From Kangiella spongicola (GTDB lineage: Bacteria; Pseudomonadota; Gammaproteobacteria; Enterobacterales; Kangiellaceae), in contig NZ_QICH01000002.1 in assembly GCF_003194565.2 (NCBI RefSeq), positions 558,001 to 622,000 on the forward strand: a stretch of 64,000 bases of DNA, given 5' to 3'. The translations under genes were made by a program, and so were the position numbers. Below the pieces are notes generated by a model, which worked only from the letters and a program-made list of their open reading frames with translations, was not told where the DNA came from and did not search any database. Positions 56,761 through 64,000 of this stretch are shown in pieces. Numbering within the stretch: the stretch's first letter is position 1; each line of letters opens with the position of its first letter.

Positions 56761-57651
56761 ATGACTATTGAGAACCATTTGCAGCAGTGGCAAAGCCAAG
56801 TCGCACAGCTTCTTGAAACGCGCTTGCCACAGCCCGAAACGATGCCACATACCTTGCACCAAGCGATGCGCTACGGGGCATTAAACGGTGGTAAACGTAT
56901 TCGTCCGATCTTAGTTTACGCCGTTGGCGAAGCATTGGGAGCCAATATTGATGATCTCAACGCGCCGGCGTTGGCCGTAGAGCTTATCCATTGCTACTCT
57001 TTAGTGCATGACGATTTGCCGGCTATGGACGATGATGATTTACGCCGTGGAAAACCCACTTGCCACATTGAATTCAATGAAGCGACGGCTATTTTGGCGG
57101 GTGACGCACTCCATACCCAAGCCTTTCAAGAATTATCGTCGTTTGAATTTAGCTCACAAGCACAACCGCAACAGCTTGAAATGATTCGTATTTTAGCGGA
57201 AGCTAGCGGCTCACAAGGCATGGGAGGCGGCCAAGCGATTGACCTAGAGTCAACGCAAAAAGCTATCGATTTGGCCATGTTAGAGAACATGCACCGCATG
57301 AAAACCGGCGCTTTGATTAAAGCGAGTGTACTGCTTGGAGCTTTGTGTGCTGGGCCCTTGAAACAAAAAGAACGCCAAGCATTGAATGATTTTGCCGATG
57401 CCATTGGGCTTGCTTTTCAAGTTAAAGACGACATTCTTGATATCGAGTCGGACACTGAAACATTAGGAAAACCTCAAGGCTCAGATCTGGCCAAAGATAA
57501 AAGCACCTACCCTGCGTTGCTTGGAATAGAAGGTTCCCGCCGAAAGCTGACAGATTTGTTACAATTAGCGCTACAAGCTTTGGCTGAGTTACCCTACAAT
57601 ACCCAGTTATTGGCCGATTTGGCTAAATTTATTGTCCATCGAAAATCCTAA
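56761..57651 (+). CDS. ispA: Farnesyl diphosphate synthase
   Basis: Chain-elongating prenyltransferase making farnesyl diphosphate. 296 residues. First Asp-rich motif [17 protein letters not shown] near residue 84; second in [11 protein letters not shown] near 225. GGKRIRP near 46. ATG at 56761, 8 nt after xseB. Works directly downstream of Dxs products in isoprenoid synthesis. Confidence 0.96.
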   Translation: MTIENHLQQWQSQVAQLLETRLPQPETMPHTLHQAMRYGALNGGKRIRPILVYAVGEALGANIDDLNAPALAVELIHCYSLVHDDLPAMDDDDLRRGKPTCHIEFNEATAILAGDALHTQAFQELSSFEFSSQAQPQQLEMIRILAEASGSQGMGGGQAIDLESTQKAIDLAMLENMHRMKTGALIKASVLLGALCAGPLKQKERQALNDFADAIGLAFQVKDDILDIESDTETLGKPQGSDLAKDKSTYPALLGIEGSRRKLTDLLQLALQALAELPYNTQLLADLAKFIVHRKS

Positions 57652-57667
57652 CGGATCTACCGAACCT

Positions 57668-59524
57668 ATGAGCACTGATTTATACCCTTTATTGAAGCAG
57701 ATCAATAACCCACATGACTTGAGAGAACTCAACAAAAGTCAGTTGGGTGACGTGGCCAATGAGCTTCGACAATACCTTATTAATACTATCAGTCAGTGTG
57801 GTGGCCACTTCGCCGCAGGTTTGGGCACGGTAGAGTTAACCGTTGCGCTTCATTACATATTCAATACGCCAGACGACCGTATCGTTTGGGACGTAGGTCA
57901 CCAAGCATACCCGCACAAAGTGCTTACAGAGCGCCGTGAGCAATTACACACCATTCGCCAAACTGACGGGCTACACCCCTTCCCAGTACGCAGCGAATCT
58001 GAGTATGACACTTTTGCCGTAGGTCACTCGAGTACTTCTATTAGCGCGGCACTTGGTATGGCTTTAGCGGCTAAACAAAGTGGCGAAAACCGCCAGTGTG
58101 TCGCCGTGATTGGTGACGGTGCTTTAACTGGCGGAATGGCCTTCGAAGCAATGAACCACGCGGCTGACACCGATGCTAACTTACTGGTAATCCTGAACGA
58201 CAATGAAATGTCGATTTCAGAAAACGTCGGTGGCATGAACCGTTATCTAGCCAAACTCTTGGCTGGACGCTTTTATCAACGTGTTCGTGAGACAGGTAAA
58301 AAAGCGCTTCATGGTATTAAGCCTTTGTCTGAATTTGTCAGCCGTGCAGAAGAACACATGAAAGGCATGATGCTTCCAAGTACATTATTCGAAGAGCTAG
58401 GGTTTAACTACAATGGTCCTATTGATGGTCATGACTTACCAACGCTACTGAGCACTCTAAGCAATATTAAATCGCTTAAAGGTCCGCAATTTTTACACGT
58501 AGTCACGCGTAAAGGTAAAGGTTACGAGCCAGCAGAAAACGATCCTATCGCTTATCACGGCGTACCAATTTTCGACCCGAAAATTGACGAGTTACCGAAA
58601 GGTGTTAAGCCAAAAACTTACTCCAATATCTTTGGCGACTTTTTGTGTGATATAGCCGCCCAGGACGAGCGAGTTATGGGTATCACGCCAGCAATGCGCG
58701 AAGGCTCAGACTTAATTCGATTCTCTAAAGAATTCCCAGAGCGTTACCACGATGTTGGTATTGCTGAGCAACACGCCGTTACTGTCTCAGCCGGCCTCGC
58801 CTGCGAAGGCTTTAAACCCGTGTGTGCTATCTACTCCACCTTCTTACAGCGTGGTTATGATCAGCTAATCCACGACGTTGCACTGCAAAACCTCGACGTC
58901 TTATTTGCCGTCGACCGTGGCGGACTAGTCGGTGGCGACGGCGCCACGCATAACGGTGCCTTCGACTTAAGCTACCTGCGCTGTATTCCGAACATGGTTA
59001 TCATGGCGCCAAGCGACGAAAACGAATGTCGCCAATGCTTATACACTGGCTACTTATATGAAGGCCCTGTTGCCGTACGCTACCCACGTGGCATGGGCTC
59101 AGGCATCGAACCAGAAAAACACTTTACAGCGTTTGAAATTGGTAAAGGGCGTCTCGTTAAAGAAAGTACGAAACAACAAGGCGAGAAAGTTGCTATATTA
59201 GCTTTTGGCTCAATGGTCAAAACAGCACTAGAAGCCGCCGAAAAAATCGATGCCACCGTCGCCGATATGCGCTTTGTAAAACCGCTCGATGAACAGCTCA
59301 TTCGTGAACTAGCCGACAGCCATGACTTATTCATTACGATTGAAGAAAACGCCGTCCAAGGTGGCGCAGGCTCAGCAATCAACGAGTTTATTTTAAACAA
59401 CGATCTTCAGATCAAAGTCAGAAACCTAGGGCTACCCGATAGATTCATCGAACACGGAAGTACAGGGGATTTGCTGGAACGTATTGGCTTAACAGCCGAT
59501 GATATTGTTAAGGTTGTTTCTTAA
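57668..59524 (+). CDS. dxs: 1-deoxy-D-xylulose-5-phosphate synthase
   Basis: Thiamine-diphosphate enzyme joining pyruvate and glyceraldehyde 3-phosphate, the first MEP-pathway step. 618 residues. [15 protein letters not shown] near 152 is the ThDP-binding segment, [13 protein letters not shown] precedes it, and the C-terminal transketolase domain is complete. ATG at 57668 ([12 protein letters not shown]) is preferred over an in-frame TTG inside the end of ispA. Last gene of xseB-ispA-dxs. Confidence 0.97.
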   Translation: MSTDLYPLLKQINNPHDLRELNKSQLGDVANELRQYLINTISQCGGHFAAGLGTVELTVALHYIFNTPDDRIVWDVGHQAYPHKVLTERREQLHTIRQTDGLHPFPVRSESEYDTFAVGHSSTSISAALGMALAAKQSGENRQCVAVIGDGALTGGMAFEAMNHAADTDANLLVILNDNEMSISENVGGMNRYLAKLLAGRFYQRVRETGKKALHGIKPLSEFVSRAEEHMKGMMLPSTLFEELGFNYNGPIDGHDLPTLLSTLSNIKSLKGPQFLHVVTRKGKGYEPAENDPIAYHGVPIFDPKIDELPKGVKPKTYSNIFGDFLCDIAAQDERVMGITPAMREGSDLIRFSKEFPERYHDVGIAEQHAVTVSAGLACEGFKPVCAIYSTFLQRGYDQLIHDVALQNLDVLFAVDRGGLVGGDGATHNGAFDLSYLRCIPNMVIMAPSDENECRQCLYTGYLYEGPVAVRYPRGMGSGIEPEKHFTAFEIGKGRLVKESTKQQGEKVAILAFGSMVKTALEAAEKIDATVADMRFVKPLDEQLIRELADSHDLFITIEENAVQGGAGSAINEFILNNDLQIKVRNLGLPDRFIEHGSTGDLLERIGLTADDIVKVVS

Positions 59525-59600
59525 CCTTCCTTTTATCTCGTCATCCCGTGGTTCAACCACGGGATCCAGCGACCTTGGCTAGTGTCATTCCAAATTTAAT

Positions 59601-59672
59601 TTGGAATCTTGGAATCTTGGAATCTTGGAATCTTGGAATCTTGGAATCTTGGAATCTTGGAATCTTGGAATC
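59601..59672 (+). repeat. Perfect tandem repeat (TTGGAATC)x9
   Basis: Nine consecutive identical 8-bp units fill 72 bp. The first unit is the right arm of an AT-rich palindrome (ATTCCAAATT...AATTTGGAAT, from about 59587), so the array probably grew by slippage from that arm. Intergenic, 76 bp downstream of dxs. Confidence 0.97.
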
Positions 59673-59699
59673 TAAGTTTAACTTTGTTTTTTCGCCCCT

Positions 59700-59906
59700 C
59701 GGCGAGTCACTTTCTCTTCTACGAGCAAGAGAAAGTAACCAAAGAGAAACACGCCCCAGACGTTAGGTCCTTCGGACTTCCCTCGTTCTTAAAAGTTACT
59801 CACGCGCCACTAAACGAAACATCCATGTTTCGTCTTAGCTAAATTAGGCTCCATGCCTAATTTACGCTATAACTTTTCCTCACTCGGCTAACTTTAAGGG
59901 GGGAGC
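59700..59906 (+). repeat. Multi-hairpin dispersed element, long copy B
   Basis: Same architecture as 16111-16307: S1 59709-59718/59727-59736 (10 bp), S2 GTCC-TTC-GGAC 59767-59777, S3 AAAAGTTA/TAACTTTT 59791-59798/59870-59877, S4 CGAAACA(T)/(A)TGTTTCG 59815-59832, S5 TAAATTAGGC/GCCTAATTTA 59840-59849/59855-59864. Several paired positions differ from copy A on both sides, keeping the stems. Confidence 0.85.
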
Positions 59907-60008
59907 TATAGACCTCAATGACTTAAATACTATCGACTATCTAGTACATACCAACAGGCTTGCACCAAATACCCCTATATTGAGCTGAGCAGAATGAAAG
60001 GCATAGCA

Positions 60009-60178
60009 ATTTGAATCGTGGATGATTCAAATAGTGAAATCCAGACCATGGATGGGCTGTATTTCACGGTGCGTTAAGTGGCTTGAGTGGAGCGAAGGAA
60101 GTTATTTGAAAAATAACCTCAATATCGGGGTGCGGTTCTTTTTGCCTACTTTTTCTTACGCATCTAAGAAAAAGTAGG
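60009..60178 (+). repeat. Chain of four hairpins, second repeat type
   Basis: ATTTGAATC/GATTCAAAT (60009-60017/60024-60032), GTGAAAT/ATTTCAC (60034-60040/60061-60067), GTTATTT-GAA-AAATAAC (60101-60117) and a 14-bp stem CCTACTTTTTCTTA/TAAGAAAAAGTAGG (60145-60158/60165-60178). The last stem is the same pyrimidine/purine type as S1 of the other element. Located beside pgpA. Confidence 0.75.
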
Positions 60179-60213
60179 TCGCTAAAAAAGCGAAACAGTC
60201 ACGAAATAATATA

Positions 60214-60711
60214 TTAACTTAAAGTAAAAAATGCCAAGTACAAAACCCCCAAAGAAAACACACCAGCCAAAAGATCATCCACCATGATCCCAAATCCTCC
60301 ATGTACCTTTTTGTCGAGCCATTTAATCGGCCAAGGCTTAAGGATGTCGAAGAAGCGGAAAAGAACAAAGCCGGCGAGCGCCCACTGCCAGGTGCTGGGG
60401 ATGGCTATCATGGTGATGAGGTAGCCACAAATTTCGTCCCAGACGATTCCTGGGTGGTCGTGAACGCCGAGTTTTTTGGCGGTGTAATGACATAGCCCAA
60501 TGCCTATAATCGACAACATTAGGGTTGCGACTAGATAGTAAGGAAGGGTTAAAAAGGATAATCCGTACCAAACCGGAATGGCGACAACCGTGCCCCAGGT
60601 TCCTGGTGCTTTTGGCATCAGACCTGAACCAAAGCCAAAGGATAGGAAGTGTAATGGGTTGGTAAACACCATGCGTTTAATCAGTTGTTTTTTGGCCAGT
60701 GGGACTGTCAT
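60214..60711 (-). CDS. pgpA: Phosphatidylglycerophosphatase A
   Basis: Membrane phosphatase making phosphatidylglycerol from its phosphate. 165 residues with several hydrophobic segments. GSGLMPKAPGTWGTVVAIP near residue 29, GIVWDEICGYLITM near 88 and a C-terminal DDLLAGV match PgpA. ATG at 60711, 18 nt after the thiL stop. Last gene of the nusB-thiL-pgpA run. Confidence 0.95.
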   Translation of the reverse strand: MTVPLAKKQLIKRMVFTNPLHFLSFGFGSGLMPKAPGTWGTVVAIPVWYGLSFLTLPYYLVATLMLSIIGIGLCHYTAKKLGVHDHPGIVWDEICGYLITMIAIPSTWQWALAGFVLFRFFDILKPWPIKWLDKKVHGGFGIMVDDLLAGVFSLGVLYLAFFTLS

Positions 60712-60729
60712 TGTAGTTTTTATATCCTT

Positions 60730-61758
60730 TTAGTTATCGCTGTTAAAGTGTTGCCAACTTTTACGCTCACTCTTAAACGGCTTACCATGAAGTAACACTT
60801 TAAGCCCATTGTCGGTAATGGTACCAATTCGGCTGGCTTTTACACCCTGGCGCGCAGCGAGCTTGTTTATTTTATCGCGGTTATTTTGTGGCGCGGTAAA
60901 ACAGAGCTGATAGTCGTCACCACCGTTTAGTGCATACTGAGGCGCCTGCTCGCTCCCGACAACTGTTTTTAAAGCATCAGACACCGGCAATAACTCGACG
61001 TTTAGCGTGGCTCCACAGCGACTTTTCTTCAGTATATGCCCCACATCGGCAGCAAGCCCGTCAGAAATATCGAGGCCACAACTAGAAAGCTTAGTGAGCT
61101 TTCGTGCAAACTTCAAAGGTGGCTTAGGTTTGGTTAAAGCATCCCATAAAACTTGCTCACTAGTTGAAAGTGTTTCTTTGTTTTCGAGAGCCTTCTGATT
61201 AAGCTCTAATGCAGCAGCCGCTTCACCTAAGTGTCCCGTTACCCAAATATCATCGCCTAGTTGTGCTTTATCTCGTTCGAGCAAGCGGCCTTTTTTTACG
61301 GTGCCGTAAGCGGTGATATTAATATTAAGTGGGCCTTGAGTAGTATCACCACCCACTAACGGAATATTAAAAGTCTCACTGGCGCGTTTTATTCCGGTGC
61401 TAAAGCCTTCTAACCATTCCTCGCTGACGTCGGGCAGGCTGATCGATAGCGTAAATGCTAGTGGCCTAGCTCCCATGGCGGCTAAATCGCTGACATTAGC
61501 AGCGAGCGCTTTATGGGCTATAAGTTCAGGCTGTAAGTCAGAAAAGAAGTGCACACCATCGACTAAGGTGTCGGTGGAAGTGACTAATTGGTACTTACTA
61601 GGGATTTCAAATATGGCGCAATCGTCGCCAATACCTTTGACGACGTGGGGCTTTTTAGATGATTCTGCTGAAGGTGAGTTGGCCGAGGTGTCTTTCGAGT
61701 CTTCGGAAAAGTCGTATTCGAAAGTAAAGTATCGTTCAATCAGATCAAATTCGGCCAT
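60730..61758 (-). CDS. thiL: Thiamine-monophosphate kinase
   Basis: Phosphorylates thiamine phosphate to thiamine diphosphate. 342 residues. GIGDDCAIF near residue 42 and ALAANVSDLAAMGARP near 93 bind Mg and ATP; VGGDTTQGPLNI and SSCGLDISDGLAADVGHIL are also typical. An extra low-complexity stretch (KDTSANSPSAESSKKP, about 20-38) precedes the core. ATG at 61758. Its product is the cofactor of Dxs, encoded close by on the other strand. Confidence 0.95.
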   Translation of the reverse strand: MAEFDLIERYFTFEYDFSEDSKDTSANSPSAESSKKPHVVKGIGDDCAIFEIPSKYQLVTSTDTLVDGVHFFSDLQPELIAHKALAANVSDLAAMGARPLAFTLSISLPDVSEEWLEGFSTGIKRASETFNIPLVGGDTTQGPLNINITAYGTVKKGRLLERDKAQLGDDIWVTGHLGEAAAALELNQKALENKETLSTSEQVLWDALTKPKPPLKFARKLTKLSSCGLDISDGLAADVGHILKKSRCGATLNVELLPVSDALKTVVGSEQAPQYALNGGDDYQLCFTAPQNNRDKINKLAARQGVKASRIGTITDNGLKVLLHGKPFKSERKSWQHFNSDN

Positions 61759-61783
61759 ACCGTTTCAACTTACATTCCTCGAC

Positions 61784-62212
61784 TTATTCGTGAGGACGCA
61801 GTGTTTTACTAATCTTATCGAGCACACCGTTAATGAACTTGTGTCCATCGGTTGCGCCAAAAGTCTTAGCTAACTCAATACCTTCATTGATCACTACTCG
61901 ACGTGGGATATCAATGCGGTGTTTTAACTCAAATCCTGACAGGCGAATAATGGCTCGCTCAACAGGATCGATATCCTCCATTTCGCGGTCGATAGCTGGT
62001 GCCACAACCTCATCAATATCATGAAGATCTGTTAATACACCGTTGAACAACTCTTGAAAGTAAACAATATCCACTTTTTTGCTGTTCATAGTGCTTAGGT
62101 ACTGTGCTTCGATTTCGTTCAAAGCGTTACCCGTCATTTGCCACTGATATATCGCCTGCATCGCGTATTCACGAGCTTTGCGACGTGCTGCTGGTTTAAA
62201 ATTTTGTTCCAT
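61784..62212 (-). CDS. nusB: Transcription antitermination factor NusB
   Basis: Partner of NusE in rRNA and lambda antitermination. 142 residues, all-helical; ARRKAREYAMQAIYQWQM near the start and VVINEGIELAKTFGATDGHKFINGVLDKI at the end are conserved. ATG at 62212. Follows ribH, as in many proteobacteria. Confidence 0.96.
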   Translation of the reverse strand: MEQNFKPAARRKAREYAMQAIYQWQMTGNALNEIEAQYLSTMNSKKVDIVYFQELFNGVLTDLHDIDEVVAPAIDREMEDIDPVERAIIRLSGFELKHRIDIPRRVVINEGIELAKTFGATDGHKFINGVLDKISKTLRPHE

Positions 62213-62245
62213 ATTTAGCGCTCTTATTCTCAGTTAGCTTGGGTC

Positions 62246-62722
62246 TTACGAACCTAGTTTACGAGTTAAATTAATCATTTCAATTGCAGTCGCAGCGGCT
62301 TCACCACCCTTGTTCATCTTTTTAGGGTTAGCGCGTTCTTCTGCCTGCTCATCATTATTGACGGTTAAGATGCCGAAAATCACCGGCAAGTTGTGTTTAA
62401 TGGAAACATCCATCAAACCTCGGCTGGATTCGGCACACACATAATCAAAGTGTGGTGTATCGCCGCGAATCACTACGCCAATCGCAATGACAGCGTCATA
62501 GTTACCATTCATCGCAACCTGCTGCGTCGCATACGGAAGCTCATAAGCACCTGCAACATCATAACGCGAGACGTTTTCTGCTGGCACGCCAAGCTCTGCA
62601 AATTTTTGCTCCACACCTTCAATCATCATATCGATAATCGGTTGGTTAAAACGCGCATGGACGATAGCAATTTTGCCACCTTGATACTGAGTCTTGGTAA
62701 AGTCTAATTTAAAGTCGCTCAT
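62246..62722 (-). CDS. ribH: 6,7-dimethyl-8-ribityllumazine synthase
   Basis: Penultimate riboflavin step, joining the butanone phosphate with the pyrimidine. 158 residues. GAYELPYATQQVA near 58 and GVVIRGDTPHFDYVCAES near 82 are the catalytic segments; the His in TPHF is conserved. ATG at 62722. Gene order ribE-ribBA-ribH-nusB is standard. Confidence 0.97.
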   Translation of the reverse strand: MSDFKLDFTKTQYQGGKIAIVHARFNQPIIDMMIEGVEQKFAELGVPAENVSRYDVAGAYELPYATQQVAMNGNYDAVIAIGVVIRGDTPHFDYVCAESSRGLMDVSIKHNLPVIFGILTVNNDEQAEERANPKKMNKGGEAAATAIEMINLTRKLGS

Positions 62723-62770
62723 GTGACACTGGGCTCTTACGAAGGATAATGAGGATCAAGCTGAATTGAC

Positions 62771-62804
62771 CACGGTTATAAGGCCGTATTGTATTATAAC
62801 CGTG
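62771..62804. repeat. 10-bp inverted repeat in the ribBA-ribH gap
   Basis: CACGGTTATA-14 nt-TATAACCGTG, perfect arms. The minus-strand copy of the arm contains TATAAT, so it could also be part of an internal promoter for ribH-nusB-thiL-pgpA. No T tract follows. Confidence 0.5.
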
Positions 62805-62836
62805 CTCAAATCACTAATTTTTGACAATTTTTCTAG

Positions 62837-63955
62837 CTACTTTTGGGGAGTGATATGCTCAACAATCTCTAAGCCATAGCCGCCTAACGCCGTATATTGC
62901 GTTCCAGAGCTCAATAAACGCATATCTTTTACGCCAAGGTTGACTAAAATCTGCGAGCCGATACCGACCGTACGTTTCTTTTTACGCTGTTGCTCTTGGG
63001 TTAAGGTTTCACCCTGATCTTCCCGCTCAAACTTGCGCACTCGCTCGAGTAATTCTTCGCTCGACTCTTTCTTAGCGATCAAGACAAGCACTCCCTCGCC
63101 CTCTTCCGCGATCTTTTCGATCGACTCACTCACCGTCCAGCTTTTGCTTTTGCCACGCTGCGACTCAAGTAAGTCAGAAAGGCTGTCGGTTAAGTGAACA
63201 CGCACTAACGTCGGCTTGTCTTTAGAAGGTTTACCCTTTACTAAAGCAAAGTGGATTTGCTCATCAATGGTGTCTTTAAAGGTATGTAACCTAAAGTCAC
63301 CATGCTCTGTTGGCCAGTGACATTCGCTGATTTTATCAACCGTATGCTCTTTCTCAGTACGGTACTCGATTAAGTCAGCGATAGTACCCATCTTCAAGCC
63401 GTGCTCTTTTGCAAACACTTCTAAGTCTGGGCGACGTGCCATGGTGCCATCTTCGTTTAAGATTTCAACGATCACAGCCGCAGGCTCAAAACCGGCTAAA
63501 CGCGCTAAATCACAACTCGCTTCGGTGTGACCGGCACGATTTAAAACACCACCTTCTTGCGCCATAATCGGGAAAATATGGCCTGGCTGCACGATATCTT
63601 CAGGCTTAGCGTTCGGCGCTACCGCTGCTTGCACAGTGCGCGCGCGATCGGCTGCTGAAATACCGGTTGTCACGCCTTCCGCCGCCTCAATAGATACCGT
63701 AAAGTTTGTACTGAACTTAGCACCGTTGTTGGCTGACATCAGCGGTAAATTAATCTGCTCGCAACGCTGACGCGTCATTGGCATACAAATTAAACCGCGG
63801 CCATAACGCGCCATAAAGTTAATATCTTCTGGGCGAACCTGACTGGCCGCCATAACTAAGTCACCTTCATTCTCACGGTCTTCATCGTCCATAAGGACAA
63901 CCATTTTACCCTGACGAATATCTTCGATGATTTCTTCAATTGTGTTTAGCTTCAT
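62837..63955 (-). CDS. ribB: 3,4-dihydroxy-2-butanone-4-phosphate synthase with degenerate GTP cyclohydrolase II-like C-domain (RibBX-type)
   Basis: 372 residues. The N-terminal RibB domain (1 to about 200) is intact: [15 protein letters not shown] acidic loop near 23 and [14 protein letters not shown] near 140. The C-terminal domain (about 205-370) has the RibA fold outline ([31 protein letters not shown]) but lacks the three zinc-binding Cys of the CLTGDxxxSxRCDCG motif and the catalytic GRNIGL region, so it is unlikely to be a GTP cyclohydrolase. A separate ribA must exist elsewhere. ATG at 63955. Confidence 0.93.
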   Translation of the reverse strand: MKLNTIEEIIEDIRQGKMVVLMDDEDRENEGDLVMAASQVRPEDINFMARYGRGLICMPMTRQRCEQINLPLMSANNGAKFSTNFTVSIEAAEGVTTGISAADRARTVQAAVAPNAKPEDIVQPGHIFPIMAQEGGVLNRAGHTEASCDLARLAGFEPAAVIVEILNEDGTMARRPDLEVFAKEHGLKMGTIADLIEYRTEKEHTVDKISECHWPTEHGDFRLHTFKDTIDEQIHFALVKGKPSKDKPTLVRVHLTDSLSDLLESQRGKSKSWTVSESIEKIAEEGEGVLVLIAKKESSEELLERVRKFEREDQGETLTQEQQRKKKRTVGIGSQILVNLGVKDMRLLSSGTQYTALGGYGLEIVEHITPQK

Positions 63956-63964
63956 AACCCTGGC

Positions 63965-64000
63965 CTACTCGGCTTTGTCTGCGTGCATTAAGCGCTCAAG
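63965..64000 (-). CDS. ribE: Riboflavin synthase, C-terminal end only
   Basis: The last 11 codons plus stop (reading LERLMHADKAE then TAG) of a minus-strand gene that enters from the right edge, 9 nt before ribBA. The peptide fits the end of riboflavin synthase alpha chain, and the ribE-ribBA-ribH order supports it, but 11 residues do not prove it. Confidence 0.6.
   Translation of the reverse strand, partial: LERLMHADKAE

Larger units (their letters stand above)
59525..60213. other. 689-bp gene-free, repeat-rich region
   Basis: Lies between convergent dxs and pgpA. Contents in order: a 7-bp palindrome CCCGTGG-TTCAA-CCACGGG (59546-59564), an AATTTGGAAT-type palindrome running into nine tandem TTGGAATC units, long copy B of the dispersed hairpin element, and a second chain of four hairpins. 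No credible protein gene; the ORFs here are generated by the tandem repeat. No transposase was seen. Confidence 0.7.

Noticed and set aside
59548-59842. Two overlapping plus-strand ORFs encoding repeated ESWNLGIL
   Set aside because: They are produced by the 8-bp tandem repeat read in different frames; no ribosome binding site and no conserved sequence outside the repeat.

Overview
The window is a compact, AT-leaning chromosomal segment of a gammaproteobacterium. The gene order nnr-tsaE-amiB-mutL-miaA-hfq-hflX-hflK-hflC-yjeT-purA, with orn, rsgA and psd next to it, is the same neighbourhood as in Escherichia coli. The cbb3 oxidase, the Xanthomonas-type arginine genes, the Fur-controlled TonB receptor and the structured intergenic repeats suggest a free-living, probably marine, member of an early gammaproteobacterial branch. 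Kangiella or a relative is my guess from gene content only; no search was run. I saw no rRNA, tRNA, insertion sequence, prophage or CRISPR array.

Layout. 1-6866 (minus): microaerobic cytochrome cbb3 oxidase, ccoNOQP followed by maturation genes ccoGHI (ccoI is cut by the window edge), behind an FNR/Anr-type promoter. 7128-14231 (minus): an arginine operon of the N-acetylcitrulline type, argF'-argG-argE'-argB/A fusion-argC-argH. It is preceded by a 34-codon Arg-rich leader peptide and an intrinsic terminator with the alternative pairings of a ribosome-mediated attenuator, the most interesting signal in the window. 14573-20157: secreted S10 serine carboxypeptidase, EF-P-like EfpL, catalase, a DUF1653 protein and a DUF418 membrane protein. 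20262-32425 (minus): the purA/hfl/hfq/mutL/tsaE/nnr superoperon. 32434-36614: orn, then phhB, rsgA, psd and a cytochrome b561 on the plus strand, plus one small membrane protein gene.

36806-47813: a degenerate NtrC-family regulator lacking GAFTGA, a DUF937 protein, an alkyltransferase-like protein, YqcC, a Fur-box-preceded TonB receptor, a lipoprotein, greB, an LpxR-type outer-membrane protein, smrA, uup and a methyltransferase. 47901-56320 (minus): a DUF4097 repeat protein, an AsmA-family protein, glnS, and a four-gene MCE lipid-transport operon (STAS-permease, ATPase, MCE protein, lipoprotein). 56504-59524 (plus): xseB-ispA-dxs, isoprenoid precursor supply. 59525-60213: gene-free and crowded with repeats. 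60214-64000 (minus): ribE (end only)-ribBA-ribH-nusB-thiL-pgpA, the riboflavin/thiamine block.

Two themes stand out. Intergenic DNA carries a multi-hairpin dispersed element in at least two long copies whose stems covary, one shortened copy, a related hairpin chain and a perfect nine-copy 8-bp tandem repeat. The arginine operon combines an unusual pathway with what looks like arginine-specific transcription attenuation. Many annotated starts were moved from upstream GTG/TTG codons to ATG codons with better Shine-Dalgarno spacing or with ATGA stop/start overlaps; those choices are stated in each entry.
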